Source: G016234445 sp964438865
Lineage (GTDB): Bacteria > Chloroflexota > Dehalococcoidia > Tepidiformales > Tepidiformaceae
DNA length: 64,000 nt
Direction: 5' to 3'
NCBI GenBank assembly: GCA_964438865.1
Contig: CAYTMI010000004.1
Span: forward strand, 186,001-250,000
Part shown: positions 42,089 to 51,313 of the stretch, in pieces
Layout: each line of letters starts with the position of its first letter
How positions within the stretch are numbered: position 1 is the first letter of the stretch
The notes under the pieces: generated by a model
Database searches by the model: none
Told to the model about the DNA's origin: nothing
What the model saw: the letters and a program-made list of their open reading frames with translations, nothing else
Program-made: the position numbers and the translations under genes

Positions 42089-42446
42089 GGGGACGAAAGG
42101 ATTCGACAGGGGGCCAGGTAGCCGGATAGCAGGCCGAGGTTGGTTGTCACCCTCGTTAATCAGGCGACCAAAAACAGTTGGCAATCGTCAACTCGCTCTC
42201 GCCGCTTAACTAGCGACGACGTCCTTCCTGACTCTCGGCCCGGTGGGGTTGGGAAAGGGCGCTGCAATGCCGGGATGCCGCCAGAGGACGCCGATGCGCC
42301 TGGCGAAAGACTCATCGGCTGGCCGGACCGCGTGGGGACCACCATCGCAGCGGTTCGGTAAGATCCGTATCGGTGGGAAAGCCTGTAGGACAATCCGGAG
42401 CCGCACTTCTCTGGACCGGGGGTTCAACTCCCCCGCGTCTCCACCA
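42089..42446 (+). ncRNA. ssrA: Transfer-messenger RNA (tmRNA)
   Basis: The RNA is 358 nt. The 5' end GGGGACGAAAGGATTCGACA and the 3' end GGTTCAACTCCCCCGCGTCT plus CCACCA pair as the tRNA-Ala-like acceptor stem (GGGGACG with CGTCTCC), and the CCA is encoded. The tag reading frame ends in GCTCTCGCCGCTTAA. With resume codon GGC at 42180 the tag is GNRQLALAA, nine residues with the usual LAA end recognised by proteases. Together with SmpB it rescues stalled ribosomes. Confidence 0.95.
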
Positions 42447-42459
42447 ACTCTCTTAGCCC

Positions 42460-42493
42460 GGCCCGGCGACTCAAGTTCGTCGGGCCTTTTCTT
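42460..42493 (+). terminator. Rho-independent terminator of ssrA
   Basis: Stem GGCCCGGCGA/TCGTCGGGCC (10 pairs, one G-T) with a 7-nt loop is followed by TTTTCTT, 14 nt after the tmRNA CCA end. Confidence 0.85.
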
Positions 42494-42540
42494 GTCCCCA
42501 ATGAGCGCCGTTCCGCCCCCGCTCTGCTATCCTGCTGGCC

Positions 42541-43437
42541 ATGCCGGACTACCAGGTCAAGATCATCGATGCCTTCACGACGCGGCGCTACGCGGGGAAC
42601 CCGTGCGGGGTCATCACTCGGGCCGATGGGCTAACCGAAGCACAAATGCAGGCCATCGCCCGCGAGATTAACGCCAGCGAGACGGCCTTCGTCTTCCCTT
42701 CCCAGCGCGCGAGTTTCCGCGTGCGCTACTTCACCCCCGCGAAGGAGATCCCCCTCGCCGGCCACCCCACCATCGCCACCATGCACGCGCTCGTCGAAGA
42801 AGGCCGGATCGACCTTTCCGGCGGCGCGAAGCGGGTCATCCAAGAACTCAACATCGGCATCTTCCCGGTCGACATCGCCCTCGACGCCGAGCGGAACGTG
42901 CGCGTGGTAATGACCCAGGCGAAGCCGGAGTTCCAGCGCCGCCTCGACCGGAACGTCTTCGCACAAGCCCTCGGGATCAAGCCGTCGGATATCGTCGACA
43001 ACGTGCCAATCCAGGTCGTGAGCACGGGCACGCCCCAGGCCATGGTGCCCGTGCGCTCGCTCGAAGTGCTCAAGCGGCTCCGGCCCGATTTCCAGCACCT
43101 CAGCGACCTCGAACAGGTGGGACACTACTACAGCGTCCACGTGTTCGCGCTGGAGGCATTCGACCCCGCCCACCGCACCCACGCGCGCCATTTCGCGGCC
43201 AGCGCCGGCATTCCCGAGGACCCCGTCACCGGCAGCGCCACCGGCGGGATGGCGGCCTACCTGTGGAAGTACGGGCTGGTCCGGGAACGGGCATACACGG
43301 TGGAACAGGGGCACATCATGGGTCGCCCCGGCATCGTCGAGGTGGAGGTGGACCCCGACGATGCCGGCGAGGAACCGGTGGCGGTCCGGATCGCCGGGAC
43401 CGCGGTGACCGTGCTGCGGGGCACCATTACCGTTTGA
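42541..43437 (+). CDS. PhzF-family isomerase
   Basis: The 298-residue product has the diaminopimelate-epimerase fold. Glu47 in NASETAFVFP is the general acid/base of PhzF, and AFTTRRYAGNPCGV, YFTPAKEIPLAGHPT and EDPVTGSATGG are family signatures. PhzF itself isomerises a phenazine precursor, but most genomic members have unknown substrates and no phenazine genes are nearby. TATCCT ends 7 nt before the ATG, a leaderless-type start just beyond the ssrA terminator. Confidence 0.92.
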   Translation: MPDYQVKIIDAFTTRRYAGNPCGVITRADGLTEAQMQAIAREINASETAFVFPSQRASFRVRYFTPAKEIPLAGHPTIATMHALVEEGRIDLSGGAKRVIQELNIGIFPVDIALDAERNVRVVMTQAKPEFQRRLDRNVFAQALGIKPSDIVDNVPIQVVSTGTPQAMVPVRSLEVLKRLRPDFQHLSDLEQVGHYYSVHVFALEAFDPAHRTHARHFAASAGIPEDPVTGSATGGMAAYLWKYGLVRERAYTVEQGHIMGRPGIVEVEVDPDDAGEEPVAVRIAGTAVTVLRGTITV

Positions 43438-43465
43438 TGCTCCCGCGCTCTGGTAAGCTCAACGC

Positions 43466-44197
43466 GTGAGCGAGGCAGCCGGGTTCCGGGACGCGGAGGA
43501 GATGCTCCTTCAGGGAGAATTCCAGGACTGCCGCTCGCTCTGGTACTCATCGAATTACGTCTACCTGGCGACGCTCTGCGCTGAAACCCGCCAGTTTGCC
43601 GCCGTCTACAAGCCTCTGCGCGGCGAAAACCCACTCTGGGACTTCCCCGACGGTACGCTCTACCGGCGGGAGGTTGCCGCCTACCGCTTCTCCCAACTGC
43701 TCGGCTGGGACTTCATCCCGCCGACGGTCGTCCGCGACGGGCCCCAGGGGGTCGGCGCCGTCCAGCTCTTCGTCCAGCACGACACCCAGCTCCACTACTT
43801 CGAACAACGCGAAGTCGCGGAGCTGGTTCCCCAACTGCAGCGGATGGCCGTCTTTGATTATGTTGCGAACAACGCCGACCGAAAGGGCGGCCACTGCCTC
43901 CTCGATAAGCACGGCCGCGTCTGGGGCATCGACCACGGGCTTTGCTTTCACTCCCAGTACAAGATGCGGACGGTCATCTGGGACTGGGCCGAGGAAGAGA
44001 TCCCCGGCGAGTGGCTCGACGACATCGGGCGCGCGGCCGCGGCAGTCGAAGCGCAGCACCCCGCGGCGGCCGAGTTCGTTTCGCTGCTCGAATCGGGCGA
44101 AGCGCTGGCGTTGGTTGAACGCGCCCGGCTGCTCATCGCGAGCGGCCGCTTCCCGACGCCCGGCCCCCATCGCAGCTACCCCTGGCCGCTGGTGTAG
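43466..44197 (+). CDS. SCO1664-family protein (PI-kinase-like fold)
   Basis: The 243-residue product has the family features AVYKPLRGENPLWDFPDGTL, YRREVAAYRFSQLLGWDFIP, VFDYVANNADRKGGHCLLD and VWGIDHGLCFH. The KPxxGE, NNxDRKxGH and GIDHG motifs resemble nucleotide-binding and catalytic loops of phosphatidylinositol kinase-like proteins. In actinobacteria this gene is usually next to a DUF3090 gene and mshC; DUF3090 is absent here. TAAGCT ends 6 nt before the GTG start. The biochemical role is unknown. Confidence 0.88.
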   Translation: MSEAAGFRDAEEMLLQGEFQDCRSLWYSSNYVYLATLCAETRQFAAVYKPLRGENPLWDFPDGTLYRREVAAYRFSQLLGWDFIPPTVVRDGPQGVGAVQLFVQHDTQLHYFEQREVAELVPQLQRMAVFDYVANNADRKGGHCLLDKHGRVWGIDHGLCFHSQYKMRTVIWDWAEEEIPGEWLDDIGRAAAAVEAQHPAAAEFVSLLESGEALALVERARLLIASGRFPTPGPHRSYPWPLV

Positions 44198-44249
44198 GCC
44201 CGCACCAGTCCCTTCCGTCCCGTAGAATGCCGCCACTGGAGGTCCTCGC

Positions 44250-45089
44250 ATGCCCCTCAAGACCGTCACCATCGGCAATGTCCAGGTCACGCCCCTGCTC
44301 GACACGCCGGTTCTCATGAACCCGCAGCACTTCATGCCCCAGCACGCGGACCAGTTCCTCAGCGACTACGGCCACATGGCCGATTCGCGCGGGCTGTTCA
44401 CCATGAGCATCACCACATTCCTGGTCCGCTCGGCCGGCAAGACCATCCTCATCGACACCGGGCTCGGGAACCGGCGCCGCCCCAACTTCCCGCCCGGGCG
44501 GCTCGACGAGCGCATGGCCGAGGCCGGGGTCAAGCCCGAAGATATCGATCTCGTCGTCCACACCCACCTCCACATCGACCACGTGGGTTGGAACACCGTC
44601 GACGACGAGGCCGGGAACCGGCGCATCTTTTTCCCGAACGCGCAGTTCTGCATCCAGCAACCCGAATGGGACTACTGGATGCAGCCAGAGCGGCTTGCCG
44701 AACCTGGCAACGCCCACCTCGTCGAGTGCGTGGAACCGCTAAAGGACACGGGGCGAATCCGGTTCTTCGGCGGCGAAGGGGCACTGGACGAAAACCTGAC
44801 CTTCATCGCGGCTCCGGGGCACACTCCCGGCCATGTCGCCGTCGGCATCTTTTCGGCGGGGGACAGGGCGGTGATCATCGGCGACGCCAGCCACCACCCG
44901 GTCCAGCTTGATCACCCTGACTGGTCGCCAGCTTTCGACACGGACCCCGTGCAGTCTGCGAAGACCCGCGACCGGCTTTTCGATGACGCGGCGGCAGACG
45001 GGCGCACCTGGATTGCCGGCCACTGGGAGTACCCGGGGATGGGGCGAATCGTCCGCGTCGACGGAAAACGCGTCTTCCGGGCGCTCTGA
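44250..45089 (+). CDS. MBL-fold metallo-hydrolase
   Basis: The 279-residue product has two-zinc site motif THLHIDHVGWN, an earlier Asp in ILIDTGLGN, a downstream His in AAPGHTPGHVA, and GDASHHPVQLDHPDW. This resembles the AHL-lactonase/AttM-like and alkylsulfatase-type MBL group. The catalytic ligands are complete, so it is probably an active lactonase, esterase or similar hydrolase; the substrate is not predictable. TGGAGGT lies 10 nt before the ATG, and TAGAAT upstream may be the -10. Confidence 0.87.
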   Translation: MPLKTVTIGNVQVTPLLDTPVLMNPQHFMPQHADQFLSDYGHMADSRGLFTMSITTFLVRSAGKTILIDTGLGNRRRPNFPPGRLDERMAEAGVKPEDIDLVVHTHLHIDHVGWNTVDDEAGNRRIFFPNAQFCIQQPEWDYWMQPERLAEPGNAHLVECVEPLKDTGRIRFFGGEGALDENLTFIAAPGHTPGHVAVGIFSAGDRAVIIGDASHHPVQLDHPDWSPAFDTDPVQSAKTRDRLFDDAAADGRTWIAGHWEYPGMGRIVRVDGKRVFRAL

Positions 45090-45154
45090 CCACCAAGACC
45101 CCACCTTGCCCCCGGGTTTGCCCGGATGGACGGGCACGGAGGAAGCTAGAGACC

Positions 45155-47215
45155 ATGCTGGCTCCCCCTTTGCGGTCCCGGCTCATCCTGCTCGTGGTCT
45201 GGGCGAGTATCGGCGCGTTCGCCGCGAAGGGCGGCGTTCCCGCGTTCGCCGCTGACCCGCCGCTTTCGGTGACCGTGACGAGTGCGGGCGACAGCGTGGA
45301 ACCCGGCGAATCTGTCTGCCCCGACCCGTCGCTATGCACCCTCCGCCGCGCCCTGGAACTCGTGAACGCGGACGAGACGATAGCTCGCTACACGATCACC
45401 TTCGACCAGGCAGTGTTCCCCGCCGATGAACCCACAACGATCACCGTGCTGGGTACCCCGCTGCCGGAAGTCACTCGTGGGCTCGTAACGATCGATGCTT
45501 CGGGCGCGGGCGTCGTCCTCGATGGCAGCGCGCTGCCCCTCGAAGATGTCCCGCCGCCAGACGGCCTCCGCCTCTCCGGCATCTCCGCCGCCGTTCGCGG
45601 GCTGACGGTCCAGCACTTCACCGGCGCCTGCATCTGGATGGGCGGCGATGGCCCGGCCGTTGGCGGGGATCGTGCAACCTCCCAGGGAAACACGGCAGGC
45701 CATTGCGGCCGCGGCATCGAAGTCACCGGGGTGTCCGCGGTCGTGCAGGGGAACGATATCGGGTTCGCGGCCAGCGGCGACCCGGCACCGGTGACCACGG
45801 CGGTCGTGCTGGCCGGCGCCTCCGGCGGGGCCGGGACGAACAACCCTTCGCGCCGCAACGTCATCGGCAACGCCACCACGGGCGTGCTCGTGACCGGTTC
45901 CACCTCCGGTGTTTCAGGGAACGACATCGGCGTTTCACCGGCGGGGCTGGCCGCGCCGGTCGGCACCGGAGTGGCGGTACTCGTGCAGGGCATCACCGTC
46001 GGCGGTGCGACGTCCGCCGCCGCGAACTTCGTCACCAACGCCGGCGTGGCTATCGTCGTTGGCGGCGACGAGGTTGACCCGTTCGCCGCGGTCCTTGTCT
46101 CGAAAAACGTGATCGGCCGCACCCGCGAGGGCGCTCCCGGGCCCGTCGGCGCCGGCCTCTACCTGCGGCAGCCATCGAACGGCACCCGCGTCCAGGACAA
46201 CACCTTCGCGGCCGTGACCGGCCCGGCCGTCCACATTGCGGCCACCACAAGCGGCGTCTCGGTCACTGCGAACCAGGTGCGCGGTAACCGTTTCGAGTCC
46301 GTGGGCGGACTGGCGCTGGACCTCAACGACGACAGCATCGTCAACGGAAACGACCCGGGCGATGCGGACACGGGCGCGAACGGGCTGCTCAACCACCCGG
46401 CCATCACGAAGGCGACGCAGGCGAGGGTTTCCGGGACCGCCGGCACGTCCTGCCCGGGCTGCACGGTCGACCTCTACATGGTCGCGCACGAAGCAGGGGG
46501 TGACCATGACCGGCCCACGGTGCCCGTGCTCGCGGGGTCAGCCACCACCGATGGCCAGGGCACGTTCGCCATTGAGAATCCTCCGCTGGTGCCGGGCTAC
46601 TGGGTGGCTGCGATCGTGACGGACCCGGCGGGCAACACGAGCGAGTTCGGCCCGGCCGCGCGAGTCGGCTCCGGGGTCGTCCAGTGCGGGAACGTGACCC
46701 TCGGCCAGGGCTGGAATCACAGCGGGTTCTTCGGGGCGGTCCCGCTGTCGCTCGGGGCGGCCTACCCGGCTGAACTCGGCCTCCCCAGCCGCGTCACCGC
46801 GATCTACCGGCTGGAGGACGGCACGGCCGCGTTCAGCCGCTGGCTGAGCAACGGCGGACCAACAACCCTCCCCGGGCTCGAACCTGGTGGCGCCTACTGG
46901 TTCCTGTCCGGTTCGCAACTCGAGGTGCCCGGCGGGTTCGCCCTCAGCTTCCCGTTGCCGGTGCCGTTGAAGGCCGGCTGGAACGATTTCGTCTACATCG
47001 GCGCGACAGCCGACGTCCGGGACGCGCTCTCCAGCATCGCGGGCAAGTACCGGGAGGTCTACCGCTTCGTGAACGAGACAGGCAACGCCCACTGGGTGGG
47101 CTGGGGCGCCGTGGACACCCCAGCGTGGGCCCGCGAGTTCACCGAGATGCAGGCGTGCGCCGCCTATCAGGTGTATGTCACGGAAGATGTGACGCTTACC
47201 CCGCTCCAGCCCTGA
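45155..47215 (+). CDS. Exported right-handed beta-helix protein
   Basis: The 686-residue product has a signal peptide (about 1-32, ending near AFA-AD), then a CTLRRALELVNAD segment resembling the CSLREA motif at the start of surface beta-helix proteins. About 350 residues of parallel beta-helix-like repeats follow, with recurrent N-G and V-x-G-N-D patterns such as VVQGNDIGFAASGDPAP and GVSGNDIGVSPAGLAAP. A Cys-rich Ig-like part (GTSCPGCTVDLYMV) and a C-terminal domain follow. It is likely a surface or secreted protein, perhaps polysaccharide-binding; no catalytic residues are recognised. Confidence 0.78.
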   Translation: MLAPPLRSRLILLVVWASIGAFAAKGGVPAFAADPPLSVTVTSAGDSVEPGESVCPDPSLCTLRRALELVNADETIARYTITFDQAVFPADEPTTITVLGTPLPEVTRGLVTIDASGAGVVLDGSALPLEDVPPPDGLRLSGISAAVRGLTVQHFTGACIWMGGDGPAVGGDRATSQGNTAGHCGRGIEVTGVSAVVQGNDIGFAASGDPAPVTTAVVLAGASGGAGTNNPSRRNVIGNATTGVLVTGSTSGVSGNDIGVSPAGLAAPVGTGVAVLVQGITVGGATSAAANFVTNAGVAIVVGGDEVDPFAAVLVSKNVIGRTREGAPGPVGAGLYLRQPSNGTRVQDNTFAAVTGPAVHIAATTSGVSVTANQVRGNRFESVGGLALDLNDDSIVNGNDPGDADTGANGLLNHPAITKATQARVSGTAGTSCPGCTVDLYMVAHEAGGDHDRPTVPVLAGSATTDGQGTFAIENPPLVPGYWVAAIVTDPAGNTSEFGPAARVGSGVVQCGNVTLGQGWNHSGFFGAVPLSLGAAYPAELGLPSRVTAIYRLEDGTAAFSRWLSNGGPTTLPGLEPGGAYWFLSGSQLEVPGGFALSFPLPVPLKAGWNDFVYIGATADVRDALSSIAGKYREVYRFVNETGNAHWVGWGAVDTPAWAREFTEMQACAAYQVYVTEDVTLTPLQP

Positions 47216-47239
47216 CCCGGCCCCTCTCGCTGGTATACT
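47212..47239 (+). promoter_or_regulatory. Promoter of the Eis-like gene
   Basis: TATACT (47234-47239) is a good -10. CTGACC (47212-47217), 16 nt upstream, is a partial -35 overlapping the end of the previous gene. GGAGGAG lies 5-11 nt before the ATG. Confidence 0.45.
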
Positions 47240-47281
47240 CCGTCACTCAGGCCGGGATGCTACCTGAGCGGAGGAGCCAGC

Positions 47282-48511
47282 ATGACCATCGAGATTCGCC
47301 CCTGTGCCGACCGGGATGAACTGACTCGCTACGGCGACATCGTCCGGTACGTGTTCGCCAACAACGACCGCGACCTGGTGGACGACGAGCTCGCGACCAC
47401 CCAGCCGGATTGGACTACCTGCGCTTTCGTCGACGGGCAAATGGCGACGACGCTCGGGGCGTTCCCCTTCACCGTGAGGCTGAACGGCGCCCCGGTGCGT
47501 ATGGCCGGCGTGACAGCCGTCGGTACACTGCCCCAGTACCGCCGCCGCGGGCTCCTCCGGCAGGTCATGCAACGCGCCTTCGAAACGATGCACGAACGCG
47601 AGCAGCCGTTCGCGATCCTCTGGGCGAGCATGGGCGCGATCTACCAGCGCTTCGGCTATGGACTCGCGACCCAGCAGGCCTGGTACACCTTCGACCCCCG
47701 TTTCGCCCGGTTCGAAACCGAGACCGAAGCCAGGGGCTCGATCACGATGGAGACGCGCGAGGATGCCTTCCCGGCGCTGAAGCGCAACTACATCGAATAC
47801 GCGACCCCGCGCAACCTGATGATCCACCGCTCCGTGCCTCTCTGGGAACAGGCCATCTTCCGCCCCGCTGAGAAGGGCCACCCGGTCTACATCGCCGTCT
47901 ACCGCAACGAACGCGGCGAACCCCGCGGCCACGTCGTCTACCGCACCACCGAAACCCACGGTGACGGCTTCGACCCAGCGCCCAACCAGGTCATGGAGGT
48001 CCGCGACTTCATCGCCCTCGACATGGATGCCTACCGGGCGCTCTGGAACTACGTCCGCGGCCACGACCTCGTTGGCACGGTGCGGATGTGGAACGCGCTC
48101 CCCGAGGACGATCCCGCCCCGGACCTGTTGCTCGAACCGCGAATGCTGCGCCGCCAGACAACGGACGGCATCTGGATGCGGGTGGTGAACGTCGAGGGCG
48201 CCATGCCGGCAAGACCGTACGGCGCTCGCGGCGAGCTCACCTTCGCCGTCGCCGGGGACACCATGTGCGAATGGAACAACGGCACGTACCTCCTCGAAAC
48301 GGACGGGCCAACCGCCACCGTAACCCGGACAACCCGGGAACCGGACCTCATTATGTCCGTGAACTCGTTAGCGACCCTGCTGGCAGGGCTGAGGACGGCC
48401 ACTCACCTGTTTCGTGCCGGGCGAATCGAGGCCCCGAACCCGCGAGCGCTCCCCGTGGCCGCCGCGCTCTTCCGGACGGAGTACGCGCCCTACTGCCCGG
48501 ACGGGTTTTAG
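47282..48511 (+). CDS. Eis-like GNAT N-acetyltransferase
   Basis: The 409-residue product has the three-part Eis layout. The N-terminal GNAT domain has the CoA-binding stretch VGTLPQYRRRGLLRQVM and MGAIYQRFGYGLAT, followed by a second degenerate GNAT domain (HVVYRTTE, MDAYRALWNYVRGHDLVGTV) and a C-terminal SCP2-like domain. The chain ends EYAPYCPDGF; in Eis the free C-terminal Phe carboxylate takes part in catalysis, and Phe is retained. Mycobacterial Eis acetylates aminoglycosides and some proteins or peptides; the natural substrate here is unknown. Confidence 0.9.
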   Translation: MTIEIRPCADRDELTRYGDIVRYVFANNDRDLVDDELATTQPDWTTCAFVDGQMATTLGAFPFTVRLNGAPVRMAGVTAVGTLPQYRRRGLLRQVMQRAFETMHEREQPFAILWASMGAIYQRFGYGLATQQAWYTFDPRFARFETETEARGSITMETREDAFPALKRNYIEYATPRNLMIHRSVPLWEQAIFRPAEKGHPVYIAVYRNERGEPRGHVVYRTTETHGDGFDPAPNQVMEVRDFIALDMDAYRALWNYVRGHDLVGTVRMWNALPEDDPAPDLLLEPRMLRRQTTDGIWMRVVNVEGAMPARPYGARGELTFAVAGDTMCEWNNGTYLLETDGPTATVTRTTREPDLIMSVNSLATLLAGLRTATHLFRAGRIEAPNPRALPVAAALFRTEYAPYCPDGF

Positions 48512-48520
48512 CCGCTAAAG

Positions 48521-49450
48521 TTAGCCATTAAGCTGTTCCAGCGCCGGCGCCACCTCGTCCAGCAACCGGGCCGTCTGCCCCATCATTTCGGCGTCGGTTT
48601 CGGCGATCGGCCGGGCCACGAACTTCGAAACCCCCGCGTCCACGTACTCCTGGATGCGCCGCAGGATGTCGTCCTCCCCGCCCACGGCGGCGTACTCGGC
48701 CATCTCGACCCCGGGGGCTATCCTTCCGAAGCCACGCGCCGCGCGCTCGACGGCCGGTTCGTCCCAGGCGCCAAATCGGAACGAGAACCCTGCGCCGTAG
48801 TGGTCGTCGTCGATCGTTCGCCCGGCTTCCACTGTCGCCTTCCTGATGGCCGCGACCACCGGCCGGACCTGGGCGGGTGTCTGCAGCCCGGCCAGCCATC
48901 CGGTGCCCAGCCTCGCCGTCCGGCGGACAGCCGCGGGGCTGCTCCCTCCAATCCAGACCGGGAGCGGCTTCTGGACAGGCAGCGGGCTGATAGCGGCGCC
49001 GTCGTACCGGTAGTGCTTGCCCGCGTAGCTCACGGGGCCGCCCTCCCAGAGACGGGCCATAATCTCCAGGATCTCGTCGCTGCGCGCGCCGCGCCCCTGC
49101 AGGTCCTGCCCGGTCGCCCGGAACTCGGGCGCGTTCTCGCTGCCGACGCCGAAGACCGGCAGGAGCCTGCCGTTGCTGAGGTAGTCGACGGTCGCGCACT
49201 CCTTCGCCAGCACCAGCGGGTCGCGAAAAGGGAGGACCACGGCGTTCATCCCAAACTTCACCCGCGAAGTGCGGCCGGCCACCGCGGCGATCGCCGTCAT
49301 CGGTTCGAGCGCGAGGGCTGACGACACCAGCCGCTCGCTGAACCAGAGCGAATCGGCGCCGCGCTCTTCGCAGAGGTCGACCCAGTCGAAGAACGCCCCC
49401 GGCCCGCTGAAGGGGAACCCGGCGATGCCAATGCCGATTCGGATGCTCAC
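48521..49450 (-). CDS. LLM-class (luciferase-like) F420/FMN-dependent oxidoreductase
   Basis: The 309-residue TIM-barrel protein is of the bacterial luciferase-like family. It begins MSIRIGIGIAGFPFSGPG and shows ALEPMTAIAAVAGRTSRVKF, LVLAKECATVDYLSNGRLLP and PLPVWIGGSSPAAVRRTARL, typical of F420-dependent reductases and some FMN monooxygenases. The GTG start has GGAGG 7 nt upstream. It is the last gene of a three-gene operon with an IMPase-like protein and another LLM enzyme. Cofactor choice cannot be settled by eye. Confidence 0.88.
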   Translation of the reverse strand: MSIRIGIGIAGFPFSGPGAFFDWVDLCEERGADSLWFSERLVSSALALEPMTAIAAVAGRTSRVKFGMNAVVLPFRDPLVLAKECATVDYLSNGRLLPVFGVGSENAPEFRATGQDLQGRGARSDEILEIMARLWEGGPVSYAGKHYRYDGAAISPLPVQKPLPVWIGGSSPAAVRRTARLGTGWLAGLQTPAQVRPVVAAIRKATVEAGRTIDDDHYGAGFSFRFGAWDEPAVERAARGFGRIAPGVEMAEYAAVGGEDDILRRIQEYVDAGVSKFVARPIAETDAEMMGQTARLLDEVAPALEQLNG

Positions 49451-49473
49451 GTGAGGCCCTCCTGGGGCAGGTT

Positions 49474-50262
49474 TCAGTAGTGCCGTTCGAAATGCTCGCG
49501 GAGGTGGCGATGAAGCGGCGGCGCGGCGACGAGCAGGCCGCGCACGTGAGGGTCCGGCTGGTTGAGGCGGATCTCCCCGCCGAGGACGTCAGTGGTGCGG
49601 AGCCCGGCCGCGAGACAGAGTGCGGCCCCGGCGGCGATGTCCCATTCCATGCGGCCATAGCCGGTGACCACGGCCTGGGCGTCACCCTCGGCCAGCCGCG
49701 CCAGCCGGTAGGCGACGCTGCCGACGCCACGGGTGCGGGCATCACGGGGCAGCGACGGCACTTCGTCCAACCGCTTCTCGCCGCGGCCGACCAGGACCTC
49801 GAACTTGCCGGGGAGCAGACGCGACTCGCGTTCGACCGCGCCGACGCACACCGCCGCGTGCATTTCGTCCCGCGCGGGATTGTAGACGACGCCAAGGGCC
49901 GGCCGGCCTTCGACCGCGAGGGCAACCGAAACCGCATATTCGGGGATTCCCTGGAGGTACTCCCGGGTGCCGTCGATGGGGTCGACAATCCAGACGCGGT
50001 CGCGCCGGACGCGGTCCGAGTCGTCTTCGTGTTCCTCGCTCAGCCAGCCGGTATCGGGAAACGCGCCTGTGAGTGCCGCGTGGAGCATCTCGGCCGCGAC
50101 CAGGTCAGCCTCGGAAACGAGTTCGAACCCATCCTTGCGGCCATAGCGAAGGCCCTCCTGCCGCATCTGCAGGACTCTGTCGCCCGCGGCCTTTGCTGCT
50201 TCGATGGCCACGCGCAGTTCGGTTTCGAGCAACGCCCGGCCCGTGGTCGATGGCTGTGTCAT
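49474..50262 (-). CDS. Inositol monophosphatase/CysQ-like phosphatase
   Basis: The 262-residue product has the metal and phosphate motifs LVSEADLVAAEML, WLSEEHEDD, WIVDPIDGTREYLQG and RMEWDIAAGAALCLAAG. Order and spacing match the IMPase/FBPase/PAP-phosphatase superfamily. TREYLQGIPEY resembles the CysQ subgroup, which removes the 3'-phosphate of PAP, but inositol phosphatase activity is equally possible. Its start overlaps the upstream LLM gene stop by 4 nt. Confidence 0.9.
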   Translation of the reverse strand: MTQPSTTGRALLETELRVAIEAAKAAGDRVLQMRQEGLRYGRKDGFELVSEADLVAAEMLHAALTGAFPDTGWLSEEHEDDSDRVRRDRVWIVDPIDGTREYLQGIPEYAVSVALAVEGRPALGVVYNPARDEMHAAVCVGAVERESRLLPGKFEVLVGRGEKRLDEVPSLPRDARTRGVGSVAYRLARLAEGDAQAVVTGYGRMEWDIAAGAALCLAAGLRTTDVLGGEIRLNQPDPHVRGLLVAAPPLHRHLREHFERHY

Positions 50263-51155
50263 GCGAACGCCGCGAGCATCTCCTCGAACGCCTTCATCTG
50301 GCCGCCCTTTGTGGAAGAGGGGACGAGGATCGGGGTGGTAACGCCGGCCGCGAACCACGCTTCGACGCCATCGCGAACCTCCTTCGCGCTGCCCCAGAGC
50401 GTGCTGTCGGCCAGCCAGCGGTCGGACATGAGGCTGGTCAGCTGGTCGCGCTGTCCGGCCGCGAGCGCTTTCTCCACCGCCTCCATCTCCTCGACGTATC
50501 CAGCCTCCTTCCAGTAGTTCCGGTAGTTCGGGAGCATGAGATAGCCAGTCAGCGTCCGGCGGTTCACGGCTGCCGCGGCCTCGCGGTCGTCGTCGATGCA
50601 GGTCGGGATCATGTTGCCGACCAAGAACCCCGCGTCCAGCCGCTCCTTCGGGACAGCCGCGAGCGATTCGGCCATGTGGGAGCGAGATGCGTTCGCCCAG
50701 ACGGCACCGTCGCCCAGTTCCACGGCCAGGCCCACCATCTTCTTGCGGAGGGTGGCGAGGATGATCGGCGGAAGCTCCCCGAAGGAGTTGTTGGTCCCCC
50801 GGATCGTCTCCACGTACTGGCGCATGTCGCTCAGGGGCTTGCCGGTCTGGACGCCGAGCCGGGCGTTGCTGGGCGCGTGGCTGACGCCAAGGCCGAGGTC
50901 AAAGCGGCCGGCGCTGATTTCGTGGATGTAAGACGCGGTTTGGGCCAGGTCCAGCGGGTTGCGCGCGTAGATATTGGCGATGGACGTGCCGATGCGCATC
51001 GCCTTCGTCTCGTGGGCCATCGAGAGGCAGAGCCCCAGGCCGTCGCCGAAGCTGGCGCAGTACACGCCTTTGAAGCCGCGCCGTTCAATCTCCTTCGCGA
51101 GATCGATGGTGGCGCGGCGGCGGCCGGGGACGGCGGCAAGGGAAAGGGCAGGCAT
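50259..51155 (-). CDS. LLM-class flavin/F420-dependent oxidoreductase
   Basis: The 298-residue luciferase-like TIM barrel has RIGTSIANIYARNPLDLAQT, SAGRFDLGLGVSHAPSNARL and PIILATLRKKMVGLAVELGD, which are characteristic of F420-dependent LLM proteins (MSMEG/TIGR-type). The ATG at 51155 fits the family start; the open frame extends 20 codons upstream without a ribosome site. First gene of the LLM-IMPase-LLM operon. The substrate is unknown. Confidence 0.87.
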   Translation of the reverse strand: MPALSLAAVPGRRRATIDLAKEIERRGFKGVYCASFGDGLGLCLSMAHETKAMRIGTSIANIYARNPLDLAQTASYIHEISAGRFDLGLGVSHAPSNARLGVQTGKPLSDMRQYVETIRGTNNSFGELPPIILATLRKKMVGLAVELGDGAVWANASRSHMAESLAAVPKERLDAGFLVGNMIPTCIDDDREAAAAVNRRTLTGYLMLPNYRNYWKEAGYVEEMEAVEKALAAGQRDQLTSLMSDRWLADSTLWGSAKEVRDGVEAWFAAGVTTPILVPSSTKGGQMKAFEEMLAAFA

Positions 51156-51313
51156 CTGGGTCAAGGAACGTGCTCCAGGGTCGAAGGTGGGTGTGGGATC
51201 GACTATACCGGGCACTGGCCGTGGGGGTCGAAGGCGCGGTCGCGGCCGCCCCGCGCGGGCGAGCCCGCGGGCGGGTCTAAGTGGGCCTCAAGTGCTGTAC
51301 ACTGGTGTTAGAG

